From: Crenothrix sp. D3
GTDB lineage: Bacteria; Pseudomonadota; Gammaproteobacteria; Methylococcales; Methylomonadaceae
Assembly (NCBI GenBank): GCA_002134785.1
Contig: MBQZ01000051.1
Coordinates: 62,001 to 126,000, forward strand
Direction of reading: 5' to 3'
Length of the DNA stretch: 64,000 nucleotides
Shown here: piece by piece, positions 55,701-62,640 of the stretch
Numbering within the stretch: position 1 is the stretch's first letter
Layout of the letters: each line of letters opens with the position of its first letter
Translations under genes and position numbers: made by a program
Notes under the pieces: generated by a model
What the model was told of the DNA's origin: nothing
The model's database searches: none
The model's input: only the letters and a program-made list of their open reading frames with translations

Positions 55701-56298
55701 CCGACGCATACCAAGCGCGGTTTTTTTCGTTAGCAATCCCTAAAATATTTTCAACAAAATCACTGTGTTTTTGTTCAAACTCTTTAAAAAACTTCTTAGT
55801 AATGGGTTCAATATCCAGCGACGTTTTTAAACGTTTGGCGACTTCAATAATGGCAATATTGCCATCATCATCCAATTCAGAAAAATCCACATTCATTGCC
55901 GATAACTTCGACAATAATAATTCCCCCGATTGACCTTTAAAATAAAAATGTGTGCGTGGATACTGTTTAACGCCTTCGCGCTTCATCCAAAACCAACAAC
56001 TTTGCGTGCGTTGTTTATCAACAAAAATTAAAACATTTTCATGATGCAGTGTAGCTATTTTTTCATGCACTGCTAACCGTGTTTTAGCATCTGGCATACT
56101 ATTATCTATGGCTGTTATTTCTAAAATAACCACACCCGATAATTGCGCTATTTGGCTATAACTTAACTCAGTCGCATTAATAGTAAGCGTTGTTGTTTTT
56201 GATGTCGTTGGATTTGACCAGCCCAATTCATTAAACAGCGTTTTAAACTCAAAGCCTTGAATATGTTTGCGAAGTTTTTCCAGATTAAGTTTTGCCAT
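52762..56298 (-). CDS. Eco57I-like N6-adenine DNA methyltransferase (restriction/defence)
   Basis: 1178 residues. SAM-binding DPACGSGAFLVAAMKTL (about 418-434) and the catalytic NPPWEVFKP (about 663) identify an amino-methyltransferase of the Eco57I/type II-G or PglX/DrmMI build. The N-terminal domain has IFVDKQRTQSCWFW and a NLYGVDIMQEATEIAKLRLFLALVSSAR segment near 490. The C-terminal part should be a target-recognition domain, with RFxFVSLYYRSS. It pairs with the PLD-SNF2 helicase gene upstream of it. Two regions, residues 372-383 and about 1104-1124, come from in-frame palindromes. Class I DISARM-like or type ISP-like are alternatives. Confidence 0.85.
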   Translation of the reverse strand: MAKLNLEKLRKHIQGFEFKTLFNELGWSNPTTSKTTTLTINATELSYSQIAQLSGVVILEITAIDNSMPDAKTRLAVHEKIATLHHENVLIFVDKQRTQSCWFWMKREGVKQYPRTHFYFKGQSGELLLSKLSAMNVDFSELDDDGNIAIIEVAKRLKTSLDIEPITKKFFKEFEQKHSDFVENILGIANEKNRAWYASVLLHRLMFIWFLQKKGFVDGGNLNYLSDKLTAIQTTLGEDRYYRDFLTPLFFQGFAKPENERGADINKLLGKIRYLNGGLFLPHVIEERYSGIQVNDKAFSDLFALFNGYSWNLNDTIGGADNEINPDVLGYIFEKYINQKAFGAYYTRPEITDYLCERTISKLILDRVNALYDWQSLKDCQSLTVRNFKDLPDLLFKLDAPLCHELLHNILPSLSLLDPACGSGAFLVAAMKTLINIYSAIIGRIKFLHDEGLTKWLKDTETAHSSIEYFIKKRIITDNLYGVDIMQEATEIAKLRLFLALVSSARTVNELEPLPNIDFNIMAGNSLIGLLSVEGEKFNSLGITGDIFRDNEVQSYTQILNEKNRLIDSYKDQSSYSDNLTSLRDLISENRTKNYKKLNRLLLTEFERLQIKYEQATWDDAKNKLGKPIKRALTMADINNLQPFHWGYEFDAIFARGGFDAIITNPPWEVFKPQAKEFFADYSEFVTQNKMTIKDFEKERDILLAHPETRAAWLDYQSRFPFVSLYYRSSSQYPHQTAVVNGKKTGSDINLYKLFTEQSFNLLHNNGQCGVIIPSGIYTDLGTTGLRKMLFEQTKVSTLFGLSNEKFIFEEVHHGFKFCIFSFQKGKSTDSFNAIFRINPREAIAKDKLESFLHNTDIQVNIKTDLVKRLSPDSHSIMEFKNETDISIAEKMSNFPLLGEKLENTWNLKLTREFDPTNDSYLFKTENAEGRLPLYEGKMIHQFTHLWKEMKPNYWIDEAEGRKAYLGRNEDIGQVLDYQCYRLGFRDVTASTNERTMIATVLPKNLFCSTIRLESNCSEISQGIRLFLLAVFNSFCFDFLMRQKVSSHVTFSILYQCPIPRLTEKDPQFKAIVEWAAALICTTPEFDDLKQALKNSGYDISPVETRFIASLESLDLETRLIASLPLQIRAELDAMIAHLYGLSEDEFAHILATFPIVKEDVKAAALAAFKDVVGIGVI
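52929..52988. repeat. Twin palindromes read in frame in the methyltransferase C terminus
   Basis: GAGACGCGATT and its complement (52929-52950, perfect 22 bp), then a second AGACGCGAT / ATCGCGTCT (52969-52988), together an inverted pair. They encode the repeated ETRFIASL and ETRLIASL of residues 1104-1124. Confidence 0.85.
55152..55184. repeat. 33-bp palindrome read in frame in the methyltransferase
   Basis: Arms ACGACTGGCAGTCCTT and AAGGACTGCCAGTCGT around one base. It encodes residues 372-383 (YDWQSLKDCQSL), about 35 residues before the SAM motif. Confidence 0.9.
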
Positions 56299-56330
56299 GT
56301 TATTAATATCCTTGTTAATTAAAAATTACT

Positions 56331-56426
56331 CGTTCCCACGCGCCGCGTGGGAATGCAGTCTCAACGCGCCGCGTTGAACAGACCGCAGCGCGGTCTGTAT
56401 GAATTCCCACGCAGCGCGTGGGAACT
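56331..56426 (+). repeat. Composite GTTCCCACGCG repeat upstream of the methyltransferase gene
   Basis: Four hairpins in a row, the last complete (TTCCCACGC/GCGTGGGAA). Nearly identical to 52669-52756 over the first three units, in the same orientation. The methyltransferase start is 32 bp away. Confidence 0.9.
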
Positions 56427-56433
56427 AGAATAT

Positions 56434-56508
56434 AAATCCCCCTCAGTCCCCCTTTTTCAAAGGGGGAGGTTTCCCCCCCCTTTGAAAAAGGGGGGTTAGG
56501 GGGGATTT
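56434..56508. repeat. 75-bp inverted repeat of C/G runs
   Basis: AAATCCCCC...CCCCCTTTTTCAAAGGGGG, then its imperfect complement with CCCCCCCCTTTGAAAAAGGGGGG and GGGGGGATTT. The total can fold into one long stem with internal symmetric hairpins. It lies between the helicase stop and the methyltransferase start, so it may weaken expression of the second gene. Confidence 0.85.
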
Positions 56509-56514
56509 AATCCA

Positions 56515-59500
56515 TTAAACCAAACCCAATGAACAAATAATACTCGGTGGTTTTTGCTCATCATCGTCTTTTAACACAATACGACAATATTTATTTTCTG
56601 CGCGTAAATGCAATATCGACTGTGCGAGTTGCTCATCACTAAGCCCTATTTTTAATTGCCGACTGAGCGTCTCTCGTGCTATTTCTTGCAAAGGATATGA
56701 ATAAATTTCATCAATGGCTTTTTTTAATTCAGCATTATAAAAAATATCACATTGTGGGTGGTCATAATGCACTTTTAAGCGATGATAAACCTGATAACGT
56801 GCGCCCGTTTTCTTACCTAATTGTCCACCAATAGTCGCATCCAACTCATGAATATTATCCATGCTTTGTTCAATTAAATCATGGTGACTATCAGCGCGGT
56901 TTGTTATCGGAGTATTAATTGAACACGCCGCCGCATTTAAAATAGAAAATTGCGATTGTGTGATAATATTTCCGTTGTTATCTAACCACGTTAATACGTC
57001 ATTGTCATTGCTAGTTTTAGCATACACAATTACCCCCGTTTTTATTTTATCGCTAGCGGCTTTACTGCTATAAATAACATCGGGTAATTTAGGAATAAGT
57101 GTTTTTAATGCTGGATTTGCATTCGTGGCTGCATTCCAAATTTGCAAGGCATAAGACGGTAAATCAATTTCTTTATCTTCCTGCTCATTCAATATGCCGT
57201 TTTTTTCGCTGTATAAATCATGAATATTAATGGGATCGCCTTCAAAAAAGCGTTCATCTGAGCCAACGACATCGGCGTTTTGTTCAATACGCTGCATTAA
57301 ACGATTGCGTAAATTAATGATTTTTTCAATGCCGTCTTCCGGTAAAAATGAATAACATAAAATAGTATCTGCTTGTTGCCCTATTCTATCTACTCGTCCT
57401 GCACGTTGAATTAAGCGAATAATTGCCCACGGTAAATCATAATTAACAATAATATGGGCATCTTGTAAATTCTGACCTTCACTTAATACATCGGTAGTAA
57501 TTAATACACGGTGTTCATTTTCTGGCTGTATTTCATGCTTATTACTAATCGGGCTAAAACAACGCGCTATATCAGTTGGGTTAGCATTTTTACCCGTAAC
57601 ACACGCTAATGAAGCAATGTTATTGTTTTTAAAATAGCGATATAAATAATCTGCCGTGTCAGAAAATTGGGTAAAAATTAGCAGTTTTTCGTGTGCGTGT
57701 TTAACAGTGATTAATTCGCTCAAGGCTTGTAGTTTTCTATCCTGTTCAGGATGCCATTGCGGCACTTTTTTCAATATTTGATGCAGTGATATACTGTCTT
57801 CGGTGAGTTTATTTTTTAGCGCGTCTATAAAAAACGCGCTATTAATCCATTTGAAGTTAGCTCCTTTATCATCTTGCAGGGTGTGATAAATAGTGCCAGC
57901 ATCTTGATAATATTTTTTAATATCATTATGAAAAGTTATTTTAATATCATCATTTTGTTCTAGGTCACTTTCATCGGTAATAAAGCTATCGAGTAACGCG
58001 CTTTCTTGTTGTCCTACGGGAATAGGTAAGTGTTTATTTAACGCATAGATAAATACATAATTACGCATGATATGGCGATAAATAGATAATAAAAATGCTT
58101 CGCCACCACTTTCTAAGCGTTTAAATAAATTAGTTCGCGCAAACCCTTTTAAACGTTTACCTGCTCGCGTTAGATTTTGAATAATAATGTCTTCGGCTTG
58201 TGTGGCTTGAATGGTTATATCATGGCTTAAATAATCTAATAAGCCATAACGCGGTAAATGCAGGGTATCAATAATTTTAACGATAGTTTCAGAATAAAGT
58301 TGTGCATAAGGGTCATTAGTATTATTTTCATCAAAGGGATATTCGACTTTTTTGGCAATCCGCTCAGGAAAATAATTGCGTGTACCGTTCGCAAATTCTA
58401 AATAATAACGTTGTTTTTGTTCATCAAATTGAGAAAAGTTCTTTTGAATAAACCCGCGTGTACGGCGCACTAAATACAAACGCATAAGTTCACGCCAATC
58501 ATCTGGATGATCGCTTTTATTAAATGCAGCCAAGGAACGCGGTGAAGTTTGATGTTTAGCAATAAATTCGGCTTGTCCGCCAATTTCCTGCATATAACGT
58601 TCTGGGCTAATACCTAAGTCTTCATGTTCATCAATAAATAAAGCAAGTTGCCCCGATAAATCGGCGTAAGATTTATTATAGGGTGTGGCTGACAGTAATA
58701 TGACTTTGCTGTTATTACGTTTGATATAATCATAAATAGCTTTATATATTTTGCCGTCTTTATTGCGTAAATTATGGCTTTCATCAATAACAACTAAACG
58801 ATAACGGCGTAAATTGGGCAATATTTTTATAACTTGGCTTTGTGATAAAACTTTAACACTGCGTAAACCATAACGATGGCTATAATCTTCCCACATGGTG
58901 GTTAAGTTTTTTGGGCATAAAATTAGGCTTTCAAATCCAAAATCATCATCAAATAATTTAATTAATGCGGTGGCAGTAATGGTTTTACCTAAGCCTACTA
59001 CATCACCAATTAATACGCCATTGCGTTTATTTAAATAATGCGCGGCGATTAATACCGCTTTTTGTTGAAAGTCTAATAATTCATTTTTAAATTTAGCAGG
59101 TATTTTAAATTCATTTAAACCATCCCGCGCTTCTTGTGATAAGTGATAAGCAATTTTTAAATAAATATAATACGGTAGCTTAGGCGTTACCCAGCTTTCT
59201 TCGATAATATTAATTAAATCTTGGCTAATATCTAAGCAATAATTATCGTCCCAACGTTCTTCAAACCAAGCCATGAGTTTATTGGCAGCATCTTTATCAG
59301 GCACATCAATATTGAGTTCGCCTTGACGACTTAAGCCAGAAAACGTTAAGTTACTGCTGCCTAAATACGTTAATATCGGGCTGAATTTGTCGTGGCGATG
59401 TATTAAATACAGTTTGGCATGAAGCGGATAAGCAACAAATAATTTAATAGTTAGCTTTTCGGCTTTTAATTGCTCAGCAAGTTGTTTTAGCGTGGCTTCG

Positions 59501-59832
59501 TCAGTATTGGTGGGATAACCGAGGGTTAATTGAGTTCTGAATTCTTCGGCTAATTGGCGTTGTAAGCGTTTAGCGGTTTGATTATCTATGCTGTGGGTTT
59601 TAATTTTACTGTAATGGGATTTTATTAGTTGCTGCGGGGTGGGCTGCATTCCAATAATTAATCGACATTGGGCATTTTCACCACCACTAAAATCATCAAT
59701 ATAATGGGCTACGTTATTCCAACCGCGTAAATTAAAATAGCCGACACAAAGGTCGGCTTTATAGGCGGTTGCAAAAGCATTTTTTAATTCATCGGCTAAG
59801 ATGTTTTCAATATTATCGTAGATAGTGGGCAT
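56515..59832 (-). CDS. PLD-SNF2 helicase of a two-gene defence module
   Basis: 1105 residues. A phospholipase-D-like domain (about 20-200) has the HKD-type motif HAKLYLIHRHDKF...YLGSSNLTFSG at about 137-165, a possible nuclease. The SNF2 helicase follows: VLIGDVVGLGKTITATALIKL (Walker A, about 275), VVIDESHNLRN (DESH, about 348) and QRAGRVDRIGQQAD (motif VI, about 810). It precedes the methyltransferase gene by 216 bp on the same strand. The combination resembles the DrmD/DrmMI half of DISARM, without drmA, drmB or drmC nearby. The target is unknown. Confidence 0.85.
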   Translation of the reverse strand: MPTIYDNIENILADELKNAFATAYKADLCVGYFNLRGWNNVAHYIDDFSGGENAQCRLIIGMQPTPQQLIKSHYSKIKTHSIDNQTAKRLQRQLAEEFRTQLTLGYPTNTDEATLKQLAEQLKAEKLTIKLFVAYPLHAKLYLIHRHDKFSPILTYLGSSNLTFSGLSRQGELNIDVPDKDAANKLMAWFEERWDDNYCLDISQDLINIIEESWVTPKLPYYIYLKIAYHLSQEARDGLNEFKIPAKFKNELLDFQQKAVLIAAHYLNKRNGVLIGDVVGLGKTITATALIKLFDDDFGFESLILCPKNLTTMWEDYSHRYGLRSVKVLSQSQVIKILPNLRRYRLVVIDESHNLRNKDGKIYKAIYDYIKRNNSKVILLSATPYNKSYADLSGQLALFIDEHEDLGISPERYMQEIGGQAEFIAKHQTSPRSLAAFNKSDHPDDWRELMRLYLVRRTRGFIQKNFSQFDEQKQRYYLEFANGTRNYFPERIAKKVEYPFDENNTNDPYAQLYSETIVKIIDTLHLPRYGLLDYLSHDITIQATQAEDIIIQNLTRAGKRLKGFARTNLFKRLESGGEAFLLSIYRHIMRNYVFIYALNKHLPIPVGQQESALLDSFITDESDLEQNDDIKITFHNDIKKYYQDAGTIYHTLQDDKGANFKWINSAFFIDALKNKLTEDSISLHQILKKVPQWHPEQDRKLQALSELITVKHAHEKLLIFTQFSDTADYLYRYFKNNNIASLACVTGKNANPTDIARCFSPISNKHEIQPENEHRVLITTDVLSEGQNLQDAHIIVNYDLPWAIIRLIQRAGRVDRIGQQADTILCYSFLPEDGIEKIINLRNRLMQRIEQNADVVGSDERFFEGDPINIHDLYSEKNGILNEQEDKEIDLPSYALQIWNAATNANPALKTLIPKLPDVIYSSKAASDKIKTGVIVYAKTSNDNDVLTWLDNNGNIITQSQFSILNAAACSINTPITNRADSHHDLIEQSMDNIHELDATIGGQLGKKTGARYQVYHRLKVHYDHPQCDIFYNAELKKAIDEIYSYPLQEIARETLSRQLKIGLSDEQLAQSILHLRAENKYCRIVLKDDDEQKPPSIICSLGLV

Positions 59833-59881
59833 CGGTAGATTCGACTTTTTGGTGTAAGTTTAGGCGGGCGCGTTGTTGCAC

Positions 59882-59912
59882 CAAGAGGGCAACCACAAGG
59901 GATTGCCCCTAC
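59882..59912. repeat. 31-bp palindromic repeat, right border of the defence module
   Basis: Inverted copy of 52627-52657, with identical 31 bp. The TAG in its CTAC end (59909-59911 on the minus strand) is the gpsA stop codon. A shorter related unit sits at 2778-2797. Confidence 0.9.
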
Positions 59913-60916
59913 GATTCTGATTTTTGTTCGCGGGCTAGTAGATTTTGTACTGCGGTTAAGGGTGCTAAGCCTTCGTATAATACTTTGTAAGTTTGTTCAG
60001 TAATGGGCATTTCAATGCCGTATTTTCGTGCCAGTAGGTAAGTCTCTTTTGCCGCTGATACACCTTCGATTTCTTGACCAATTTCTGCCATTGCTTCTAT
60101 TCTGTCTTTGCCTAAGCCTAAAGCTAAACCAAAGCGACGGTTTCGAGATTGGTTGTCAGTGCAGGTTAATAACAAATCACCCAAACCTGCTAAGCCCATA
60201 AAAGTGTCTGTTTTACCGCCGAGTTGTACACCTAAACGAATAATCTCATTCAGTCCGCGCGTAATCAATGCCGCTCTGGTATTCGCCCCAAAACCCAAGC
60301 CATCGGCAATTCCTGCGGCAATTGCCAATACATTTTTTACCGCGCCACCCACTTCAACGCCGATAATATCCGTGCTGGTGTAAGTGCGAAACCGTCCTCC
60401 ATGTAGCATTTCGCTTAATTGGCAAGCAAATTCAGGCTGATTAGCGGCAATAGTAATCGCCGTTGGTAAATTAGCCGCGACTTCACGCGCAAACGTTGGC
60501 CCTGACAAAATGGCGGCAGGTGTTTGTGACCCAAATAGATTGGCAACGACTTCATGAAGCAAACTGCCATCATCGGGATTAAACCCTTTGGTTGCCCAAG
60601 CGATACTAACTTGATTGGATAGATGGGGTTTTAGCTGGATAAGAACATCTTTAAATGCGTGACTGGGTGAGCAGATTAGCAGTATATCGCTGAACGCCCC
60701 AACTTCTGCTAAATCAGCGGTTACTTTCAAGTTATCGGGAAATCCCAAACCAGATAGATAGTGTTTGTTTTCTCGATCGCGTGCTAAGGCAGCAATGTGC
60801 TCTGGATTATGTCCCCATAATAGCACTTGGCAACCATTTCTGGCTGCCAGAATAGCAAGTGCTGTTCCCCAAGAACCTGCACCTAATAATGCTATTTTTT
60901 TAGTCATCAAAGGCAT
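59909..60916 (-). CDS. gpsA: Glycerol-3-phosphate dehydrogenase (NAD(P)+)
   Basis: 335 residues. Makes glycerol 3-phosphate for phospholipids. NAD-binding IALLGAGSWGTALAILAARNG; LLWGHNPEHI; the catalytic-Lys region VGGAVKNVLAIAAGIADGLGFG; and GLAGLGDLLLTCTDNQSRNRRFG. ATG at 60916 directly follows the secB stop; a second Met at 60907 is possible. It is followed by the defence genes in the same direction. In E. coli the next genes are cysE and trmL. Confidence 0.95.
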   Translation of the reverse strand: MPLMTKKIALLGAGSWGTALAILAARNGCQVLLWGHNPEHIAALARDRENKHYLSGLGFPDNLKVTADLAEVGAFSDILLICSPSHAFKDVLIQLKPHLSNQVSIAWATKGFNPDDGSLLHEVVANLFGSQTPAAILSGPTFAREVAANLPTAITIAANQPEFACQLSEMLHGGRFRTYTSTDIIGVEVGGAVKNVLAIAAGIADGLGFGANTRAALITRGLNEIIRLGVQLGGKTDTFMGLAGLGDLLLTCTDNQSRNRRFGLALGLGKDRIEAMAEIGQEIEGVSAAKETYLLARKYGIEMPITEQTYKVLYEGLAPLTAVQNLLAREQKSES

Positions 60917-61375
60917 TTAATTGATGGTGTTTGAACTAGGTGCTTGTTGTAAATGTTGTGCATATAAGGCATCAAAATTGACAGGTGCTAATAACAGTTG
61001 TGGAAAACCACCTCTGACAATCAAATCAGAAACCGCTTCTCTTGCATAAGGGAATAAGATATTAGGGCAGAAACTACCGACCATTGGTCCCATTTCTTCA
61101 TCAGTAAAACCACCTAACGCAAAAATACCTGCTTGGTTAACTTCCACTAAATAAGCAACGGTGTCTTTATTTTTAACAGTGATAGTAATGGTGAGGACTA
61201 TTTCAAAGAACGCGTTTTCTAACGGCTCAACATGAGAACCTAAGTTGAAATCGACAGAAGGTTCCCACGTCTCCGTAAATATTTTAGGTGAGTTTGGTGT
61301 TTCAAATGACATATCTTTGGTGTAAATCTTTTGAATAGAGAATTGTTTTTCTACTGCGTTAGTTTCTTCAGCCAT
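60917..61375 (-). CDS. secB: Protein-export chaperone SecB
   Basis: 152 residues. Tetrameric cytosolic chaperone that keeps preproteins unfolded for SecA. FSIQKIYTKDMSFETPNSPKIF, EVVLTITITVKN, ALGGFTDEEMGPMVGSFCPNILFPYAREAVSDLIVRGGFPQLLLAPVNFDALY are the family signature. It lies between the rhodanese gene and gpsA, as in E. coli apart from the absent grxC. Confidence 0.97.
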   Translation of the reverse strand: MAEETNAVEKQFSIQKIYTKDMSFETPNSPKIFTETWEPSVDFNLGSHVEPLENAFFEIVLTITITVKNKDTVAYLVEVNQAGIFALGGFTDEEMGPMVGSFCPNILFPYAREAVSDLIVRGGFPQLLLAPVNFDALYAQHLQQAPSSNTIN

Positions 61376-61422
61376 GATGACGTGTTTCCTATTTTAATGG
61401 GTTAATAAAAGGGAGGGTTAGG

Positions 61423-61866
61423 TTATTTTTTGTGTTTACTGGACATTTTTACGGGTAATTTATAATCATTTTCCCACGCGGTCATGCCACCTGTAATAAC
61501 GAAAAGCTGCTCAAAACCTGCTTTAGTGAGTAGCTTAGCCGCTGAGGCAGAGCGTGTGCCGTTTTGGCAAATAATGAGTAACGGTTTGGTTTTTTGTTCT
61601 GCTAATGAAGGCAATAATTCAGGTAATTTGCTCAGTGGTGCGTTGGTCGCTTGCTCAATATGGCTGACCACAAAATCAGGTGCTTCGCGGACATCAATGA
61701 TAAGGGTTTCACTGTCATTCATTTTAGCAACGGCTAATAACGGCGAAATAGCGCGTGATTTATTAAATACGCTGTCGAATACTTCTTGTATTAACAAATA
61801 AGTAACAACGGCGAGAGCGAGTGCCAAGATGTAGTGATTTAAAATAAACTCTATGTATCGATCCAT
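61423..61866 (-). CDS. Membrane-anchored rhodanese-like protein (YibN type)
   Basis: 147 residues. N-terminal membrane helix (about 11-28), then a single rhodanese domain with TLIIDVREAPDFVVSHI and the active Cys C100 in LLIICQNGTRSASAAKLL. It could transfer sulfur or act as a redox relay. It precedes secB by 47 bp, matching the E. coli order yibN-(grxC)-secB. Confidence 0.88.
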   Translation of the reverse strand: MDRYIEFILNHYILALALAVVTYLLIQEVFDSVFNKSRAISPLLAVAKMNDSETLIIDVREAPDFVVSHIEQATNAPLSKLPELLPSLAEQKTKPLLIICQNGTRSASAAKLLTKAGFEQLFVITGGMTAWENDYKLPVKMSSKHKK

Positions 61867-61909
61867 ATTGGGTAAGGTTATAGTGTGTTAAGTGAAGGGT
61901 AAAAATAAA

Positions 61910-62224
61910 TTAATGCGCAGAACAAAAGACATCACGCATCATTTCAATGAGTTTAAGCATCCGTTCATCATCAATAAAGTAATAAACACGGTTGGCTTCT
62001 TTTTTACAACCAAGAATATTTTTTTCTTTAAGAATAGACAGATGTTGCGAAATATTACTTTGACTCGTACCCACTTGTTCAACAATGTCTTGCACGCTAA
62101 TCGATCGATTACCAAGCAGACATAATATTTTTAAGCGTAATGGATGTGACATGGCTTTTAAGCAGCGAGCCGCTTTAGTTATATCAGCGTCATTATACAA
62201 AACGTGCGGGTCTTTAATTGTCAT
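61910..62224 (-). CDS. ArsR-family transcriptional regulator
   Basis: 104 residues. Winged helix: AMSHPLRLKILCLLGNRSISVQDIVEQVGTSQSNISQHLSILKEKNIL, with a wing (GCKKEANRVYYFI). No clear metal-binding ELCVCD motif in the recognition region; three Cys lie elsewhere. It may regulate itself or the sulfur/rhodanese gene 43 bp downstream. Confidence 0.9.
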   Translation of the reverse strand: MTIKDPHVLYNDADITKAARCLKAMSHPLRLKILCLLGNRSISVQDIVEQVGTSQSNISQHLSILKEKNILGCKKEANRVYYFIDDERMLKLIEMMRDVFCSAH

Positions 62225-62454
62225 TATAAATACTGTGTGCTATGGGTTAATGGTATTCAATTTCAAAATTAATCCATAGTTACAAATTGTTGCCAAAGCA
62301 TAAATCGCAACTGGATTTTCAAGTGGTTAACGGTGAACTTTTAGGAATGCTAAATAAAGCCCAGTAAACGGGTAGAGTCTAGCCGAAATCAATCATAAAT
62401 AATTCACATACATGATGGATTTCACTGTTTTCTACCGATCCTACTACACTGAAG

Positions 62455-62477
62455 TTCAGGTATAATAGTAGCCTGAA
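62455..62477 (+). promoter_or_regulatory. Possible promoter with an operator-like inverted repeat
   Basis: TTCAGG and CCTGAA flank TATAAT and its 3' side with an 11-bp gap. A protein bound here would block the -10 box. A -35 box at the expected distance (ATCCTA) is poor, so activation or extended contacts would be required. Confidence 0.4.
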
Positions 62478-62597
62478 CGGGCAAGTTTGCTTTCTTGTAA
62501 AAATACAAAAAGCCAGCAAATCTAACAAAATGATACCTTATTTTTAATTATTTTGGGTAATGGATAATGCTATCACAGTGTAAATCAATTGAGTTAT

Positions 62598-62623
62598 GTT
62601 CGCGCCATTGCGCGGACTTTTTT
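62598..62623 (+). terminator. Intrinsic terminator or attenuator just before gpmI
   Basis: GTTCGCGC / GCGCGGAC, an 8-bp stem with one G-T pair and a 4-base loop, followed by CTTTTTT minus one base. It lies 8 bp before the gpmI ribosome site GGAGA (62631-62635), so it is either a leader attenuator or the end of a short RNA. Confidence 0.6.
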
Positions 62624-62640
62624 AGTTTTTGGAGAAATGA

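Larger units (their letters stand above)
62225..62640 (+). other. 416-bp non-coding gap between arsR and gpmI
   Basis: It contains a TATAAT at 62461-62466 framed by TTCAGG (62455) and CCTGAA (62472). A possible transcript runs from about 62473 to the terminator-like hairpin at 62598. No gene was seen; apart from these features it is A+T-rich. Confidence 0.7.

Noticed and set aside
57819-57844. Palindrome TAGCGCGT/ACGCGCTA inside the helicase gene
   Set aside because: Short stem, no other copy seen in the window, and no sign of an extra segment in the protein.
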